Source: Schistocerca nitens
Taxonomy: Eukaryota; Arthropoda; Insecta; Orthoptera; Acrididae
DNA length: 64,000 nt
Reading direction: 5' to 3'
Assembly (NCBI RefSeq): GCF_023898315.1
Contig: NC_064618.1
Span: 190,579,548-190,643,547, forward strand
Shown: positions 9,851 to 21,042 of the stretch, piece after piece
Position numbering within the stretch: the stretch's first letter is position 1
Layout: each line of letters starts with the position of its first letter
Position numbers and translations under genes: made by a program
The notes under the pieces: model-generated
Databases searched by the model: none
What the model was told of the DNA's origin: nothing
What the model saw: only the letters and a program-made list of their open reading frames with translations

Positions 9851-10339
9851 GCATAATAACACCGGTGTACGTGTGCTACAACTACTGACCATTCATCGCG
9901 TTTGTACTCGTATTTGGGCACATCAGGTTTATGGTTATGACAAATGAATTATGTTGTCATGCCTAGTCAACTTAAATAGCTTTCAAAACCCCCAAAAATG
10001 TCTGCTTTGCATCTCAGTCAGTTTAGTACCGAACAGTGCGGAGGGAGTTGCATGCAACGGGCTGAGGTGGCTCGCAAAATGTCCCTGCTCACAACTTCCC
10101 ATAAAGCTGAACTTCTTCACGCAACCAAACCGCACTGAAACGGGACAATGAGCAAACTGAAGACATGTTATGTCCTCAGACGAATTGTGTTATTTTGCTT
10201 CTTTATAAATTTTGTATGACGTCCAGTTCAAAAGTGGCATAATGAGGCATGTAATCTGCAGCTTGTGGAATGGGTAGTTCAGGTCCGATGTTCTGTGTTC
10301 TTTTTGTTTTTCTTTTCTTTTTCTTGCTATAACTTAGGC
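9851..10339. other. No recognised gene or repeat
   Basis: Short open frames only. A pyrimidine-rich run lies at 10295-10325. Nothing else can be named. Confidence 0.4.
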
Positions 10340-10700
10340 CTGTCCATTCAGGTTACCGTTATCACGAATCTCGACGTTTGTTTCAACATTGTCGGTGACC
10401 GCATTTTTCCCTTTCTTCTACATGTTTGTGATTGGTATGCTGTTGACAGTTTTGACTTCCAAGATGGCAAGCCCAATGTTCGCACGTTTCCTGCTTTGAC
10501 GAACACTCAGGTACCCTGTGGCGTGCTGCATCAGCTGACTTTAATCCCATGGAAAATATCTGGGACTTCTCAGAACTGCAGGTAAAGCTTAGGAATCAAC
10601 GTCGTTGTAAGATGGTAGCTGCCTCTACGTAATCCAATATTTAGTGCAGAACTTATGTGTGCCAAAAGAAACTTGCAGACTGTCCCATCGCTAAATTATG
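10340..10700 (+). pseudogene. Tc1-like transposase C-terminal relic
   Basis: The plus strand contains an ADFNPMENIWDF segment in one frame at about 10525-10570, preceded by a weak FQDGKPNVRTF match to the second-Asp region. This is the PDFNPIENIWD signature around the last catalytic residue of Tc1 transposases. The rest is too decayed to align by eye. It may belong to the same family as 5370-5700. Confidence 0.45.
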
Positions 10701-10969
10701 GCCATTATCCTACGTAGAGGCAGCGTAATGCGCTGTTTGCGTGATTCTCCTGAGGATGTCAAATGTTTGGTCAAATTGTTTATCAACGTGGTAAGAAGCA
10801 TTCGTCAAAAACAAGAGCAAAATAATTTCTTCCTTATTATCAGAAATACTTCACCGCAACAGAATCATATTAACTCCTTTAGCTGTGAAGACATGACGAA
10901 CAATATAAATTCCAAATTCCTACCTTGATTCTGAATACAACGTAATAATATGTTTTCCACTGATGTATA

Positions 10970-12391
10970 CACTCCTGGAAATTGAAATAAGAACACCGTG
11001 ATTTCATTGTCCCAGGAAGGGGAAACTTTATTGACACATTCCTGGGGTCAGATACATCACATGATCACACTGACAGAACCACAGGCACATAGACACAGGC
11101 AACAGAGCATGCACAATGTCGGCACTAGTACAGTGTATATCCACCTTTCGCAGCAATGCAGGCTGCTATTCTCCCATGGAGACGATCGTAGAGATGCTGG
11201 ATGTAGTCCTGTGGAACGGCTTGCCATGCCATTTCCACCTGGCGCCTCAGTTGGACCAGCGTTCGTGCCGGACGTGCAGACCGCGTGAGACGACGCTTCA
11301 TCCAGTCCCAAACATGCTCAATGGGGGACAGATCCGGAGATCTTGCTGGCCAGGGTAGTTGACTTACACCTTCTAGAGCACGTTGGGTGGCACGGGATAC
11401 ATGCGGACGTGCATTGTCCTGTTGGAACAGCAAGTTCGCTTGCCGGTCTAGGAATGGTAGAACGATGGGTTCGATGACGGTTTGGATGTACCATGCACTA
11501 TTCACTGTGCCCTCGACGATCACCAGTGGTGTACGGCCAGTGTAGGAGATCGCTCCCCACACCATGATGCCGGGTGTTGGCTCTGTGTGCCTCGGTCGTA
11601 TGCAGTCCTGATTGTGGCGCTCACCTGCACGGCGCCAAACACTCATACGACCATCATTGGCACCAAGGCAGAAGCGACTCTCATCGCTGAAGACGACACG
11701 TCTCCATTCGTCCCTCCATTCACGCCTGTCGCGACACCACTGGAGGCGGGCTGCACGATGTTAGGGCGTGAGCGGAAGACGGCCTAACGGTGTGCGGGAC
11801 CGTAGCCCAGCTTCATGGAGACGGTTGCGAATGGTCCTCGCCGATACCCCAGGAGCAACAGTGTCCCTAATTTGCTGGGAAGTGGCGGTGCGGTCCCCTA
11901 CGGCACTGCGTAGGATCCTACGGTCTTGGCGTGCATCCAAGCGTCGCTGCGGTCCGGTCCCAGGTCGACGGGCACGTGCACCTTCCGCCGACCACTGGCG
12001 GCAACATCGATGTACTGTGGAGACCTCACGCCCCACGTGTTGAGCAATTCGGCGGTACGTCCACCCGGCCTCCCGCATGCCCACTATACGCCCTCGCTCA
12101 AAGTCCGTCAACTGCACATACGGTTCACGTACACGCTGTCGCGGCATGCTACCAGTGTTAAAGACTGCGATGGAGCTCCGTATGCCACGGCAAACTGGCT
12201 GACACTGACAGCGGCGGTGCACAAATGCTGCGCAGCTAGCGCCATTCGACGGCCAACACCGCGGTTCCTGGTGTGTCCGCTGTGCCGTGCGTGTGATCAT
12301 TGCTTGTACAGCCCTCTCGCAGTGTCCGGAGCAAGTATGGTGGGTCTGACACACCGGTGTCAATGTGTTCTTTTTTCAATTTCCAGGAGTG
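10970..12391. mobile_element. Tc1-like transposon Z, copy 2
   Basis: TA borders lie at 10968-10969 and 12392-12393, and both ends begin CACTCCTGGAAATTGAAA. Length and content match copy 1 (6296-7717) in the same orientation, 4.67 kb away. The copies differ at about 30 positions by eye and have no length change. Confidence 0.93.
11125..12147 (-). pseudogene. Tc1-like DD32E transposase, single nonsense mutation
   Basis: This is the same 341-codon reading frame as the intact copy at 6451-7473, with the same start (MPRQRVREPY) and all catalytic motifs kept (FSDESRF, FQQDNARPH, DLSPIEHVW; D-to-E spacing 32). The only break I see is codon 129, where CAA has become TAA (11761-11763), between the second HTH and the DDE core. 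The length is otherwise unchanged. It reads as a young copy only just inactivated. Confidence 0.88.
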
Positions 12392-12393
12392 TA

Positions 12394-13604
12394 TAAACGT
12401 GTTCACTGCATTCTGCTACTCAGATTTTCTTTCCGGTTTCGTGACTATTTATGCTCGTAACAGTTCTTATTCAATAACTCCAGTCATGGTAAATCACATG
12501 GAAGGTTATACAACCTAAATAAAACTTTATTTAAAAGTAATTTACGACCGAATACAATTCTACGACTGTACTTATCATAAAAATTTTCTTTACTGTTATA
12601 CGGATATAAGCACAGATAACACACACTCCACAGTTTCGTGCCGGATACAAATGTCGCTTTTTGCTTGTTTTTCCGAAATGATAGTATTTTATGTCCCCCT
12701 TTTGTGCTAAATATAGAGGAGCATTAATAAGAGGTTCTATGTTATTTGGTGTTAGTTTTCTCACGAGACCAACGACCTTAGGGGCAAAACGTTCAGGCAC
12801 AAAACGTTCACTTTTTATCTTAATGTGGTCATTTCCCTCTTCCTTCTCCTATTCGAGGCAAAACTTCCAGTAACAGGAAAATGTTTACCGCTGTTAATGA
12901 TTACGTAAAAGGAAAATATGGTTTTTCGATTATGTTTAGAAGAAAAGGAAGATTATATAATTAATACTTAGTAGTTGATTTTAGATCCTTACCTAGAATT
13001 TGTATCTTCTGTCACTAATAAATATATGTATTGTTATTATATCGTTATAAAATGACTTTTAGCTATGAAGTGCTCACGTTTATACGGAAATAAGAACTCT
13101 TAAAAGAAAGTAATTCGCATCTAATCTTAGCTTTTTTTTTTTTTGCAGTTCTGTAGTTTCACCTAGGGAAATTTTTCCGTGATGTTGTCAGTTTTACAAC
13201 AGCCTTGATGATGGAACGGAATAATATTTCCTTCGACACACTTTTGTCGTGCTACGAAGTGCTGCTCTCCGCTTCACCATTAACGCCAAATGCTTACTGA
13301 AAACTTAACAACACCTAAAAATTAACGTTTACTCCACAAACAGCCTGCAACCGATATCTACTCTTCACGGTATCAAGATGTTGGTTTTCGTATTATGATG
13401 TGTGGTCACTATCACCTTAACACGATACGTCTCCGATATGTGCATTTTGTGAGACTGCAAAGCAACGGCGAAGTGTTTAGCGTCATCATTAGGCACATAA
13501 CTACAGTGGTTAAAGTTATATTGGAGAAAAGCAAAATATTTAAAAATTCATCACAATTTCTGTAAGAAATCGATAAGGACGGCATGTAATGCATTCATTT
13601 CTCG
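12394..13604. other. AT-rich DNA without recognised features
   Basis: No coding motif seen. There is an 11-T run at 13133-13144, and a short repeat of AAAACGTTCA at about 12785-12810. The frame at 12531-12800 has no recognisable domain. Confidence 0.4.
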
Positions 13605-13619
13605 CAGCTATTAGTAAAA

Positions 13620-13942
13620 AAAAAGCACTCCGTCTTCAGGCCACAAGTTGCCCATCGGGACCATCCGAACGCCGTGTCATCTTCAGGTGAGGATGTGGAT
13701 AGGAGGGGCGTGTGGTCTGCACACCGCTCTCCCGGTCGTGACGATGAGTTTCTTTGATCGGAGCCGCTACTATTTGGTCGAGTAGCTCCTCAATTGGCAT
13801 CACGAGGCTGAGTGCACCCCGAAAAGTGGCCACAGCGCATGTAGGCTGGATGGTCACCCATCCAAGTGCCGGCCACGCCCGACAGCGCTCAACTTCGGTG
13901 ATCTCACGGGAACCGGTGTTTCCACTGCGGCGAGGCCGTTGC
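13620..13942 (-). repeat. 5S rRNA-derived SINE (SINE3-like)
   Basis: A perfect 15-bp target duplication, CAGCTATTAGTAAAA (13605-13619 and 13943-13957), brackets the insertion. On the minus strand the head starts GGCAACGGCC and contains GATCACCGAAGTTGAGC, GTCGGGCGTGGCCGG and CACTTGGATGGGTGACC. These match in order the internal control region and 3' half of 5S rRNA, the type 1 Pol III promoter. A body of about 200 bp unrelated to the tRNA SINEs follows, ending in a T-run. An element with a 5S head and its own Pol III promoter is the simplest reading. Confidence 0.88.
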
Positions 13943-14115
13943 CAGCTATTAGTAAAACTGTTACAATACTTATTACATCATATACCACACAACATCAGAT
14001 AGTACGCACACTCTTCATTGCTTCCTGCCTGTCCTTGTTTCAATTAGTTAGTCCTATTGTGACGGCAGTGTTTGTGAGCAAGAAAAGTGAGGTGTTCATC
14101 GTTGTTCCAAATGTG

Positions 14116-14323
14116 GCTCAATGGCTCTGAGCACTATGGGACTTAACATCTATGGTCTTCAGTCCCCGAGAACTTAGAACTACTTAAACCTAACTAACCT
14201 AAGGACAGCATACAACACCCAGTCATCACGAGGCAGAGAAAATCCCTGACCCCGCCGGGAATCGAACCCGGGAACTCGGGCGCGGGAAGCGAGAACGCTA
14301 CCACACGACCACGAGCTGCGGAC
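14116..14323 (-). repeat. tRNA-derived SINE, family S2
   Basis: A perfect 13-bp duplication, TGTTCCAAATGTG (14103-14115 and 14324-14336), flanks it. The head at the right end, read on the minus strand, has GTGGTCGTGTGGTAGCG and GGGTTCGATTCCCGG. The body is the one shared with S1. Confidence 0.92.
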
Positions 14324-14499
14324 TGTTCCAAATGTGAAATGAACATTGGAGGCAAGAGTGCTGATTGTTAACAGTTGCTCCCCAATACTAAGAGTCTTCT
14401 CGTGACCAGTATATACTAGAAGGTGCTCAATGTCCTTCGAAATTTTGAACCAATACTGAAGTTGCTGTATGATCTGTAGCGAACGGTACTCTTTACCAC

Positions 14500-15536
14500 C
14501 ACTAGTCTTTTCATTTTCTGTTCCACCCTCACACAGAGCGAGGGAAAAATGACTATCTATGTGACCCTGTAGGTGCCCTAATCTCTCTAAACTTTGTGGT
14601 ACTTACGTGAAATGTAAGTGGGCGACAGTTGCATCACTCTATAGAGTCAGCATCAAGTGTTGGTTCTCTAAATGTTCTCAATATTGTTCCTCGGAAAGAA
14701 TGTCGCCTTCTTTTCAGTAATTCCCATGTCAGTTTCCGAAGCATCTCCATATGACCTGCGTGTTGTTGAAACCTAGCAGCCCGCCTCTGAATTACGTCGA
14801 CGTCTTCCTTTAATCCGACCTGTGGCGGAACCTAAATATTCGAACAGTACTCCACACTGGGTACTATATGTGGGCTCCTTTACAGATGAACCATTTTCCT
14901 AGAATCCTCACAATAAATCGAAGTCGACCATTCGGCTTCCTTACTACCTAAATATTCGAACAGCACTCCACAGCGGATGCTACATGCGGGCTCCTTTACA
15001 GATGAACCATTTTCCTAGAATTCTCACAATAAATCGAAGTCGACCATTCGGCTTCCTTACTGCATTTCTTACATGCTCATTCCATTTCGTATTGCTTTGC
15101 AACGTTTCGTCCAGATACTTCATCGACTTGACTATGTCAAGCAGCACACAAATAATAGTGTATTCAAACAATATGGGTTTGTTTTTCCTACTCATCTGCG
15201 TTCACTTACATTACTCTACTGTTAGATCTAGCTGTCATTCATAACACCAATTATAAACCTTGTCTAAGTCATCTTGTACCCTCCTACAGTCACTGAACTA
15301 CGAAAACACCTTTCCGTATATCACAGCACCTTCAGCAAAGAGCCATACACTGCTACTTATCCTGTCCAGCGGATCCTTTACGTATACAGAAAGTAACAGC
15401 GCTCCTGTCATACTTACCTTACGCGCTTCTGATAATACCCTTATCTCAGGTGAAAACTTGCCGTTGAGGACAACACATTGTGTTCCGTTATTTAAGAAGT
15501 CTTTGAGCCAATCACATCCCGGGGGACCTATCAATA
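14500..15536 (-). pseudogene. LINE fragment (Jockey/CR1-like)
   Basis: Reading right to left on the minus strand: KDFLNNGTQCVVLNGKFSPE and LLLSVYVKDPLDRISSS (fragments of the RT region containing the G-LGP-LF-YI-D motif), then SMKYLDETLQSNTKWNEHVR and KPNGRLRFIVRILGK (thumb), then QRRAARF-like and RTFREP-like tail pieces down to about 14500. The FADD active site itself is not readable. A 116-bp internal tandem duplication (14830-15061) lies in the thumb. Transposon X2 is inserted at the upstream edge, at a TA. Dead copy of the family seen at 3200 and 60600. Confidence 0.65.
14830..15061. repeat. 116-bp tandem duplication inside LINE fragment
   Basis: Units 14830-14945 and 14946-15061 both begin ACCTAAATATTCGAACAG and end CATTCGGCTTCCTTACT. 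They differ at only a few positions, clustered near bases 20-45 of the unit. Two head-to-tail copies, no third. Confidence 0.9.
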
Positions 15537-15538
15537 TA

Positions 15539-16939
15539 CACTACTGGCCATTAAAATTCTTACACCACGAAGATGACGTGCTACAGACGCGAAATTTAAC
15601 CGACAGATAATGTGATATGCATATGATTAGCTTTTCAGAGCATTCATAGAAGCTTGGCGCCGGTGGCGACACCTACAACGTGCTGGCATGAGGAAAGTTT
15701 CAAACCGATCTCTCATACACAAACAGCAGTACACCGGCGTGGCCCAGTGAAACGTTGTTGTGATGCCTCGTGTAAGGAGGAGAAATGTGTACCATCACGT
15801 TTCGGACTTCGATAAAGGTCGGATTGCAGCCTATCGCGATTGGGGTTTAACGTATCGCGACATTGCTGCTCGCGTTGGTCGAGATTCAATGACTGTTAGC
15901 ACAATATGGCATCAGTGGGCTCAGTAGGATAATAGGGAACGCCATGCTGGATCCTAAGGGACTCGTATCACTAGCAGTCGAGGTGACAGGCATCTTATCC
16001 GCATGGCTGTAACGGATCGTGCAGCCACATCTCGATCCCTGAGTCAACAGATGGGGACGTTTGCAAGACAACAACCATCTGCACGAACAGTTCGATGACG
16101 TTTGCAGCAGCGTGGACTATCAGCTCGGAGACCATGGCTGCAGTTACCCTTGACGCTGCATCACAGACCGGAGAGCCTGCGATGGTGTACTCAACGACGA
16201 ACCTGGCTGCACTAATGCCAAAACGTCATTTTTTTCGGATGAATCCAGGTTCTGTTTACAGCATCATGATGGTCGCATCCGTGTCTGGCGTCTTCGCGGT
16301 GAATGCTCATTGGAAGCGTGTATTCGTCATCGCCATATTGGCGTATCACCCGGCGTGATGGTATGGGGTGTCATTGGTTACACGTCTCGGTCACCTCTTG
16401 TTCGCATTGACGGCACGCTAAACAGTGGACGTTATATTTCAGATGTGTTACGACCCGTGGCTCTACCCTTCATTCGATCCCTACGAAACCCTACATTTCA
16501 GCAGGATAATGCGATACCGCATGTTGCGGGTACTGTACGGGCCTTTCTGAATACAGAAAATGTTCGACTGCTGCCCTGGCCAGCACATTCTCCAGATCTC
16601 TCACCAACTGAAAACGTCTGGTCAATGGTGGGCGAGCTACTGGCTCGTCACAATACGTCAGTCACTACAATTGTTCAACTGCAATACCGTGTTGAAACTG
16701 CGTGGGCAGCTGTACCTGTACACGTCATCCAAGCTCTGTTTGACTCAATGCCCTGGCGTATCAAGGCCGTTATTACGGCCAGAGGTGGTTGTTCTGGGTA
16801 TTGATTTCTCAGGATCTATGCACCCAAATTGCGTGAAAATACAAACACATGTCAGTTCAAGTATAATATATTTGTCCAATGAATACCCGTTTATCATCTG
16901 CATTTCTTCTTGGTGGAGGAATTTTACTGGGCATTAGTG
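15539..16939. mobile_element. Tc1-like transposon X, copy 2
   Basis: TA borders lie at 15537-15538 and 16940-16941. Ends begin CACTACTGGCCATTAAAATT on the left and CACTAATGCCCAGTAAAATT on the right. The 1401 bp are homologous to 3702-5339 in the opposite orientation. It is inserted at the edge of a LINE fragment. Confidence 0.9.
15763..16804 (+). pseudogene. Tc1-like DD34E transposase X2 (inactivated)
   Basis: It starts at ATG 15763 (MPRVRRRNVYHHV) and ends at TGA 16802-16804 (ARGGCSGY). The HTH regions are readable (DFDKGRIAAYRDWGLTYRDIA; second HTH after TARRTVR-like), but stops occur after HQWAQ, in AGS*GT and in RTVR*RL. The first catalytic region has decayed to FFGWIQV through a frameshift, so the Asp is lost from frame. 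The second half is open: Asp in FQQDNAIPH and Glu in SPDLSPTENVW, spaced 34 residues. X1 and X2 are damaged at different places, which supports independent decay from a common DD34E source. Confidence 0.87.
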
Positions 16940-17059
16940 TACTTGTACCTTCGTTAAGAGTCGGAAGTATGGCACCGTGTAAAATGCCTTAAATAAGTCG
17001 GCAATGCCTATATAAGACCAGTGTCTGGTGGAGTTGTTAGATCGGTTACTACTGCTACA

Positions 17060-18092
17060 ATGGCAGGTTATCAAGATTTAATTGAGTTTGAACGTGGTGT
17101 TATAGTCAGCGGACGGACGATGGGACATAGCACAGCCGAAGTAGTGATGAAGTGGGGATTTTCCCGTACGGCTATTTCACTAGTGTAGCGTGAATATCAG
17201 AAATCCGGTGAAATATCAAATCCCCGACATCGCTGCGGCTGGAGAAAGATCCTGCCAGAATTGGAGTCACGGCGACTGAAGAGAATCGTTAAACGTGACA
17301 GAAGTGAAACCCTTCCGCAAATTGCTGCAGATTTCAATGATGGGCCAGCAAAAAGTGACAACGTGCGAAACATTCAACGAAACATCATCGATATGGGCTT
17401 TCATAGCCAAAGACACACTCGTGTACCCTCGATGGCGGCACGTCACAAACCTTTACGCCTCGTCTGGTCCCGTCAACACCGGCACTGGACTTTTAATGAC
17501 GGGAAATGTGTTGCGTGGTCAGACGAGTCTCGTTTCTAATTGTATCGAGCGGAAGGACGTGGAGACATCCTCATGAATCCATGAAAGCTGCATGTCCGCA
17601 GGGGGCTGTTCAAGCTGGTGGAGGCTCTGTAATAGTGTGGGGCATGTGCAGTTCGAGTGATATGGGATTTTTGAAACGTCTAGATACAGCTCTGAGAGGA
17701 GACACGTACGTAAGCACCCTGTCTGATCACCTGCATCTTTTCACGTCCATTGTGCATTCCGACGGACATGAGCAATTACAGCAGGATAATGCGACACGCC
17801 ACACGTCCAGAATTGCTACAGAGTGGCTGGAGCAACAGATTCCTGAATTTAAACACTTCGGCTGGCCCAAACCTCTCCATAAATGAAAATTATTGAGCAT
17901 ATCTGGGATGCCTTGCAACATGCTGTTCAGGCCAGATCTTCACCCCCTCGTACTCATGGAGTCAGTTACCTCCAGCACTACTTCAGACATTAGTCGACTC
18001 CACGCTATGTCGTTTTGCTGCAGTTCTGCGTGCTCACTGGGGCCCTACAGGATATTAGCAGGTGTAGCAGTTCCTTTGACTCTTCAGTGTGT
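17060..18092 (+). pseudogene. Tc1-like transposase, family Y
   Basis: It starts at ATG 17060 (MAGYQDLIEFERGVIVSGR). The first HTH runs to FSRTAISLV, followed by a stop. The second HTH is LKRIVKRDRSETLPQIAADF...NIQRNIIDMGFHSQRHTR. The core has Asp in VAWSDESRF, then a stop and frameshift, GGGSVIVWGMCS, Asp in LQQDNATRHTS, and IIEHIWDALQ for the Glu after another frameshift. If the frameshift is allowed for, the Asp-to-Glu spacing is near 36 residues, but the broken frame makes that uncertain. Terminal repeats were not located. A second, split copy lies on the minus strand at 30990-33735. Confidence 0.8.
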
Positions 18093-18099
18093 GTAACAT

Positions 18100-19672
18100 G
18101 ATCATTTAACAACATACAATTGAGCTACTAATGATTCATTCGGCAGTCCTAAATCGATTAGTTCGGATGTTGACAGGTACATGACAGTCACTATTTTACA
18201 CAATCGTACTGACTTACTTTCACCCAAAAAACATCCCAACCTAGTACCGATTACATGGGGTACAGTAATCATAATTTTTATTATTAAAAAAATAATTCTT
18301 GAAAATCTACATGTGATATGACTTCAGCAATGTGTAAATTATACTAACCTCATATCGAGATATGGACCAGAAGCGTCCTAAAATCATGTTGATCAATCCT
18401 ATCGAGGGTGCCCTCGTTTTGGTGTTTCAGAGTATAGGAACCCTCAATTGCAGTCAAAGGCGTCGTCAACGACCGAATGGAACACAGAATGAAATAGTGA
18501 CAATTCAGATTTCTGAAATATCAATGGAAGAGCTAAATATATTTCCCAACTAACATTAACCCTCCCAGTGATGGTTATGGTAATTAATAGGGGTAGTCTA
18601 ACTGAGGTTGATATGCAGTGATATGATAATGACAATAACATTGAAGAGGAATTGTATCAAAAATTGAAGTAATATGTTATTCAAGATAAGAAAGTCGAAC
18701 TATTGATATCTACGTATATAACACTCCAGTAAAATTGTGTCACATAAAGCAGGTGATCATATGAAAATACCACTTCTGTCAGTAAATAACTGTTAAGCTT
18801 CTATAAAAAGTTGGTGCCAGGTCTATGAAAGTTAAAATACAGGCATATATGCCTCCAACTACCACGTTCCGTCTCTGGAGAGCTGTTCGCCGTAGCTTTC
18901 AGACAAGAGAAACTATGCCGGCATTGTCAGGAGACTTGAGAGTACTGGGGGATTGCTGAACGGTCATATCGTGTACCAGATTATCACCCCTTCCAAAAAT
19001 ATTTTTCCGTACTCAAGCACACAATACGTAAAAGTGCCAACAAAACTGCGTGTTTTGATCCGTAATATGTGGCCGTGACTTGTTTCTGAGAGAAGAAATC
19101 GCTCGTTCTACCTCCTAAACGAACAGCAAGTAACATATGAATCATCGTAGACATATTATACAGAATTAACAATAAAAGTAAAAAAGACTAATGAGACTTG
19201 ATTCCACGTTAATATGGTAATATGAAGACTAGGGCTTTACTCCCTGCGTCACACGAAAAGAGTAACAAGCTGCTATGTAACTTGTTCCAGCATTGCTGGA
19301 ACAGTTGAAACTTGTGACTACTGTCGCGATGGATACAGATTGTGAGTGAATGTCAGCTATGTGTCAGAAAAAAAAATTAATGAAGAAAGCTGTCTAGAAG
19401 TGGTCTCGGGACGAAGCTGTGCATTTAATTAGTTTGTAAGAGTAAAGGGCGTGGTTAATAAATGTACAGTTACTGGACTACAGGAACAGAGATAAGAAGC
19501 CACGTTTGTTGGCTGAAACGGCTACAGTTTAGCGCCTCAATTGAAGATATTTACCAGACCATCGGTAATTCACGGGATCTGGCAAAGTAGTTTTACGTTG
19601 TCAATATTGTTTCCCTTATGTCCTACCGCGTGTCTAACAGACCACCACACTCCAACACCGCAACGTTGCACC
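18100..19672. other. AT-rich DNA without recognised features
   Basis: Nothing beyond short open frames. There is a small inverted motif at 19277-19306 (tgtaacttgttccagcattgctggaacagttgaaact, a short hairpin around TTCCAGCATTGCTGGAA). No coding or repeat family assigned. Confidence 0.4.
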
Positions 19673-19685
19673 CTCCAGCTGTAGA

Positions 19686-19868
19686 AATGGTTCAAATGGT
19701 TCTGAGCACTATGGGACTTAATATCTGAGGTCATCAGTCCGCTAGAACTTAGAACTACTTAAACCTAACTAACCTAAGGACATCACACACATCCATGCTC
19801 GAGGCAGGATTCGAACCTGCGACGTAGCGGTCGCGCGGTTCCACACTGGAGCGCCTAGAACCGCTCGA
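19686..19868 (-). repeat. tRNA-derived SINE, family S1, head-truncated
   Basis: It is flanked by a 12-of-13-bp duplication (CTCCAGCTGTAGA at 19673-19685, CTCCAGCAGTAGA at 19869-19881). The right-hand head stops about 17 bp short of other S1 copies, so the extreme 5' end is missing although the duplication is intact. Confidence 0.87.
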
Positions 19869-19984
19869 CTCCAGCAGTAGAGCTCATAACTTCTGCCTCT
19901 AGAGTGTCTTAACAACTTTGCCTCTCTCGATACGTTTGCTTAACTTGATTTCACTTCGTGATTATTGGTATGTGGCAGAGTGAT

Positions 19985-20713
19985 TGTAAGTAGGCTGTTT
20001 ATGTGTTTGTATGTTGGCAGCACTGTGTAGCGCTCTGCATGAATACTGACAGCGCTGTGCGCACTTTGTAAGAGACTCTGAGGCTGGTCGGACTAGCAAT
20101 TGGAGCTGAACAGCCAGCAGTGATGGAAGTTGGGAGTGAGTAGTCAGCAGGGATGGGTGTTAGAGGTTAATAACTAGCAGTGTTTAGAGGTTAGCAGTAT
20201 TAGTGCGAGCGGGCGATCAGAATGTATATCCATCATGGAGATTTATTACTGATGATTACATAATTTTTGGAACTGGTTGTCACATGATTAAGGTAAAATC
20301 TGCTAACTACATTGTTTGCTCTGCAACAAAATCTTTCCTTTGCTAACCATATGCCTATTAGTAGTTAGAGTCTACAGTAGTTAGAATCTTTAATTTAACT
20401 GGTTTTATTGGTGTTTGGTGCATTGCTGTAGCTCGTGAAATGAAGATTTTCTGTGAGTTAAGTGACTTATGAAATATATGGGTTATTGTTACGATTTCTC
20501 GTAATTCATGGGGATTCTTTTGAATTAATTTTAAAGCAGTCAGAGTGCTTTACTGTTGAATATTGTGAGTAATTAATGAATAGGAAAAGTCTGAGTTCTG
20601 TTTGTCAGGGCAAATTCTGTACGTCAGTGTTGAAATGATAAAGACTAGCAAAGTGACACTTGCATTCAGTTTCACTCAGCAGTTTAAGTAAAAATCTTTA
20701 TTAAGGGGTTTCA
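19985..20713 (+). repeat. 5' LTR of element A
   Basis: It begins TGTAAGTAGGCTGTTTATG and ends AAGGGGTTTCA, giving TG...CA ends. The 3' LTR of element B (38654-39239, minus) begins TGCAAGTAGACTGTTTTCG and ends GGATGTTTCA. The two share blocks such as GTAGCGCTCTG-ATGAA and AAATCTTTC-TTTGCTAAC, and the family of TAGTTAGAGTC/TAGTTAGAATC phrases. Length is 729 bp against 586 bp. Confidence 0.7.
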
Positions 20714-20715
20714 CC

Positions 20716-20733
20716 TGGCGACCCTGTTGGGAT
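20716..20733 (+). promoter_or_regulatory. Candidate primer-binding site of element A
   Basis: TGGCGACCCTGTTGGGAT starts two bases after the LTR end. It begins with TGG, as expected for pairing with the CCA end of a tRNA. The tRNA species cannot be told from the window. Confidence 0.5.
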
Positions 20734-21042
20734 ATGAATCGGGAATCTCCTGATTTTCTGATAGTTTCTGTAAGTAGTGGTTGATTAGAAATTTGTTAAT
20801 GTTATTGCTAGCATGTAATTCTATAGAGAATTTCCTTTGTAGTTGTAGTTTCTCATTGTTGTACAATATTGTAATGAGCAAAGCAGTTGTGGCATGCATG
20901 AGAATTTGCACCAAGTATTTTGCAGTTGCTTTTGCAACTAATCAGGTATTTATTATTTTCAGTGCTATATTAATGTCTCTTCCTATTTCTGTTTTTCAAA
21001 TTGTGTTTTTTGTGTGTAATTGTGCAAAACAGTGTGACAATC

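Noticed and set aside
13754-14002. Open frame across the 5S-type SINE
   Set aside because: It runs through the SINE and its duplication into flanking DNA, so it is not a conserved protein.
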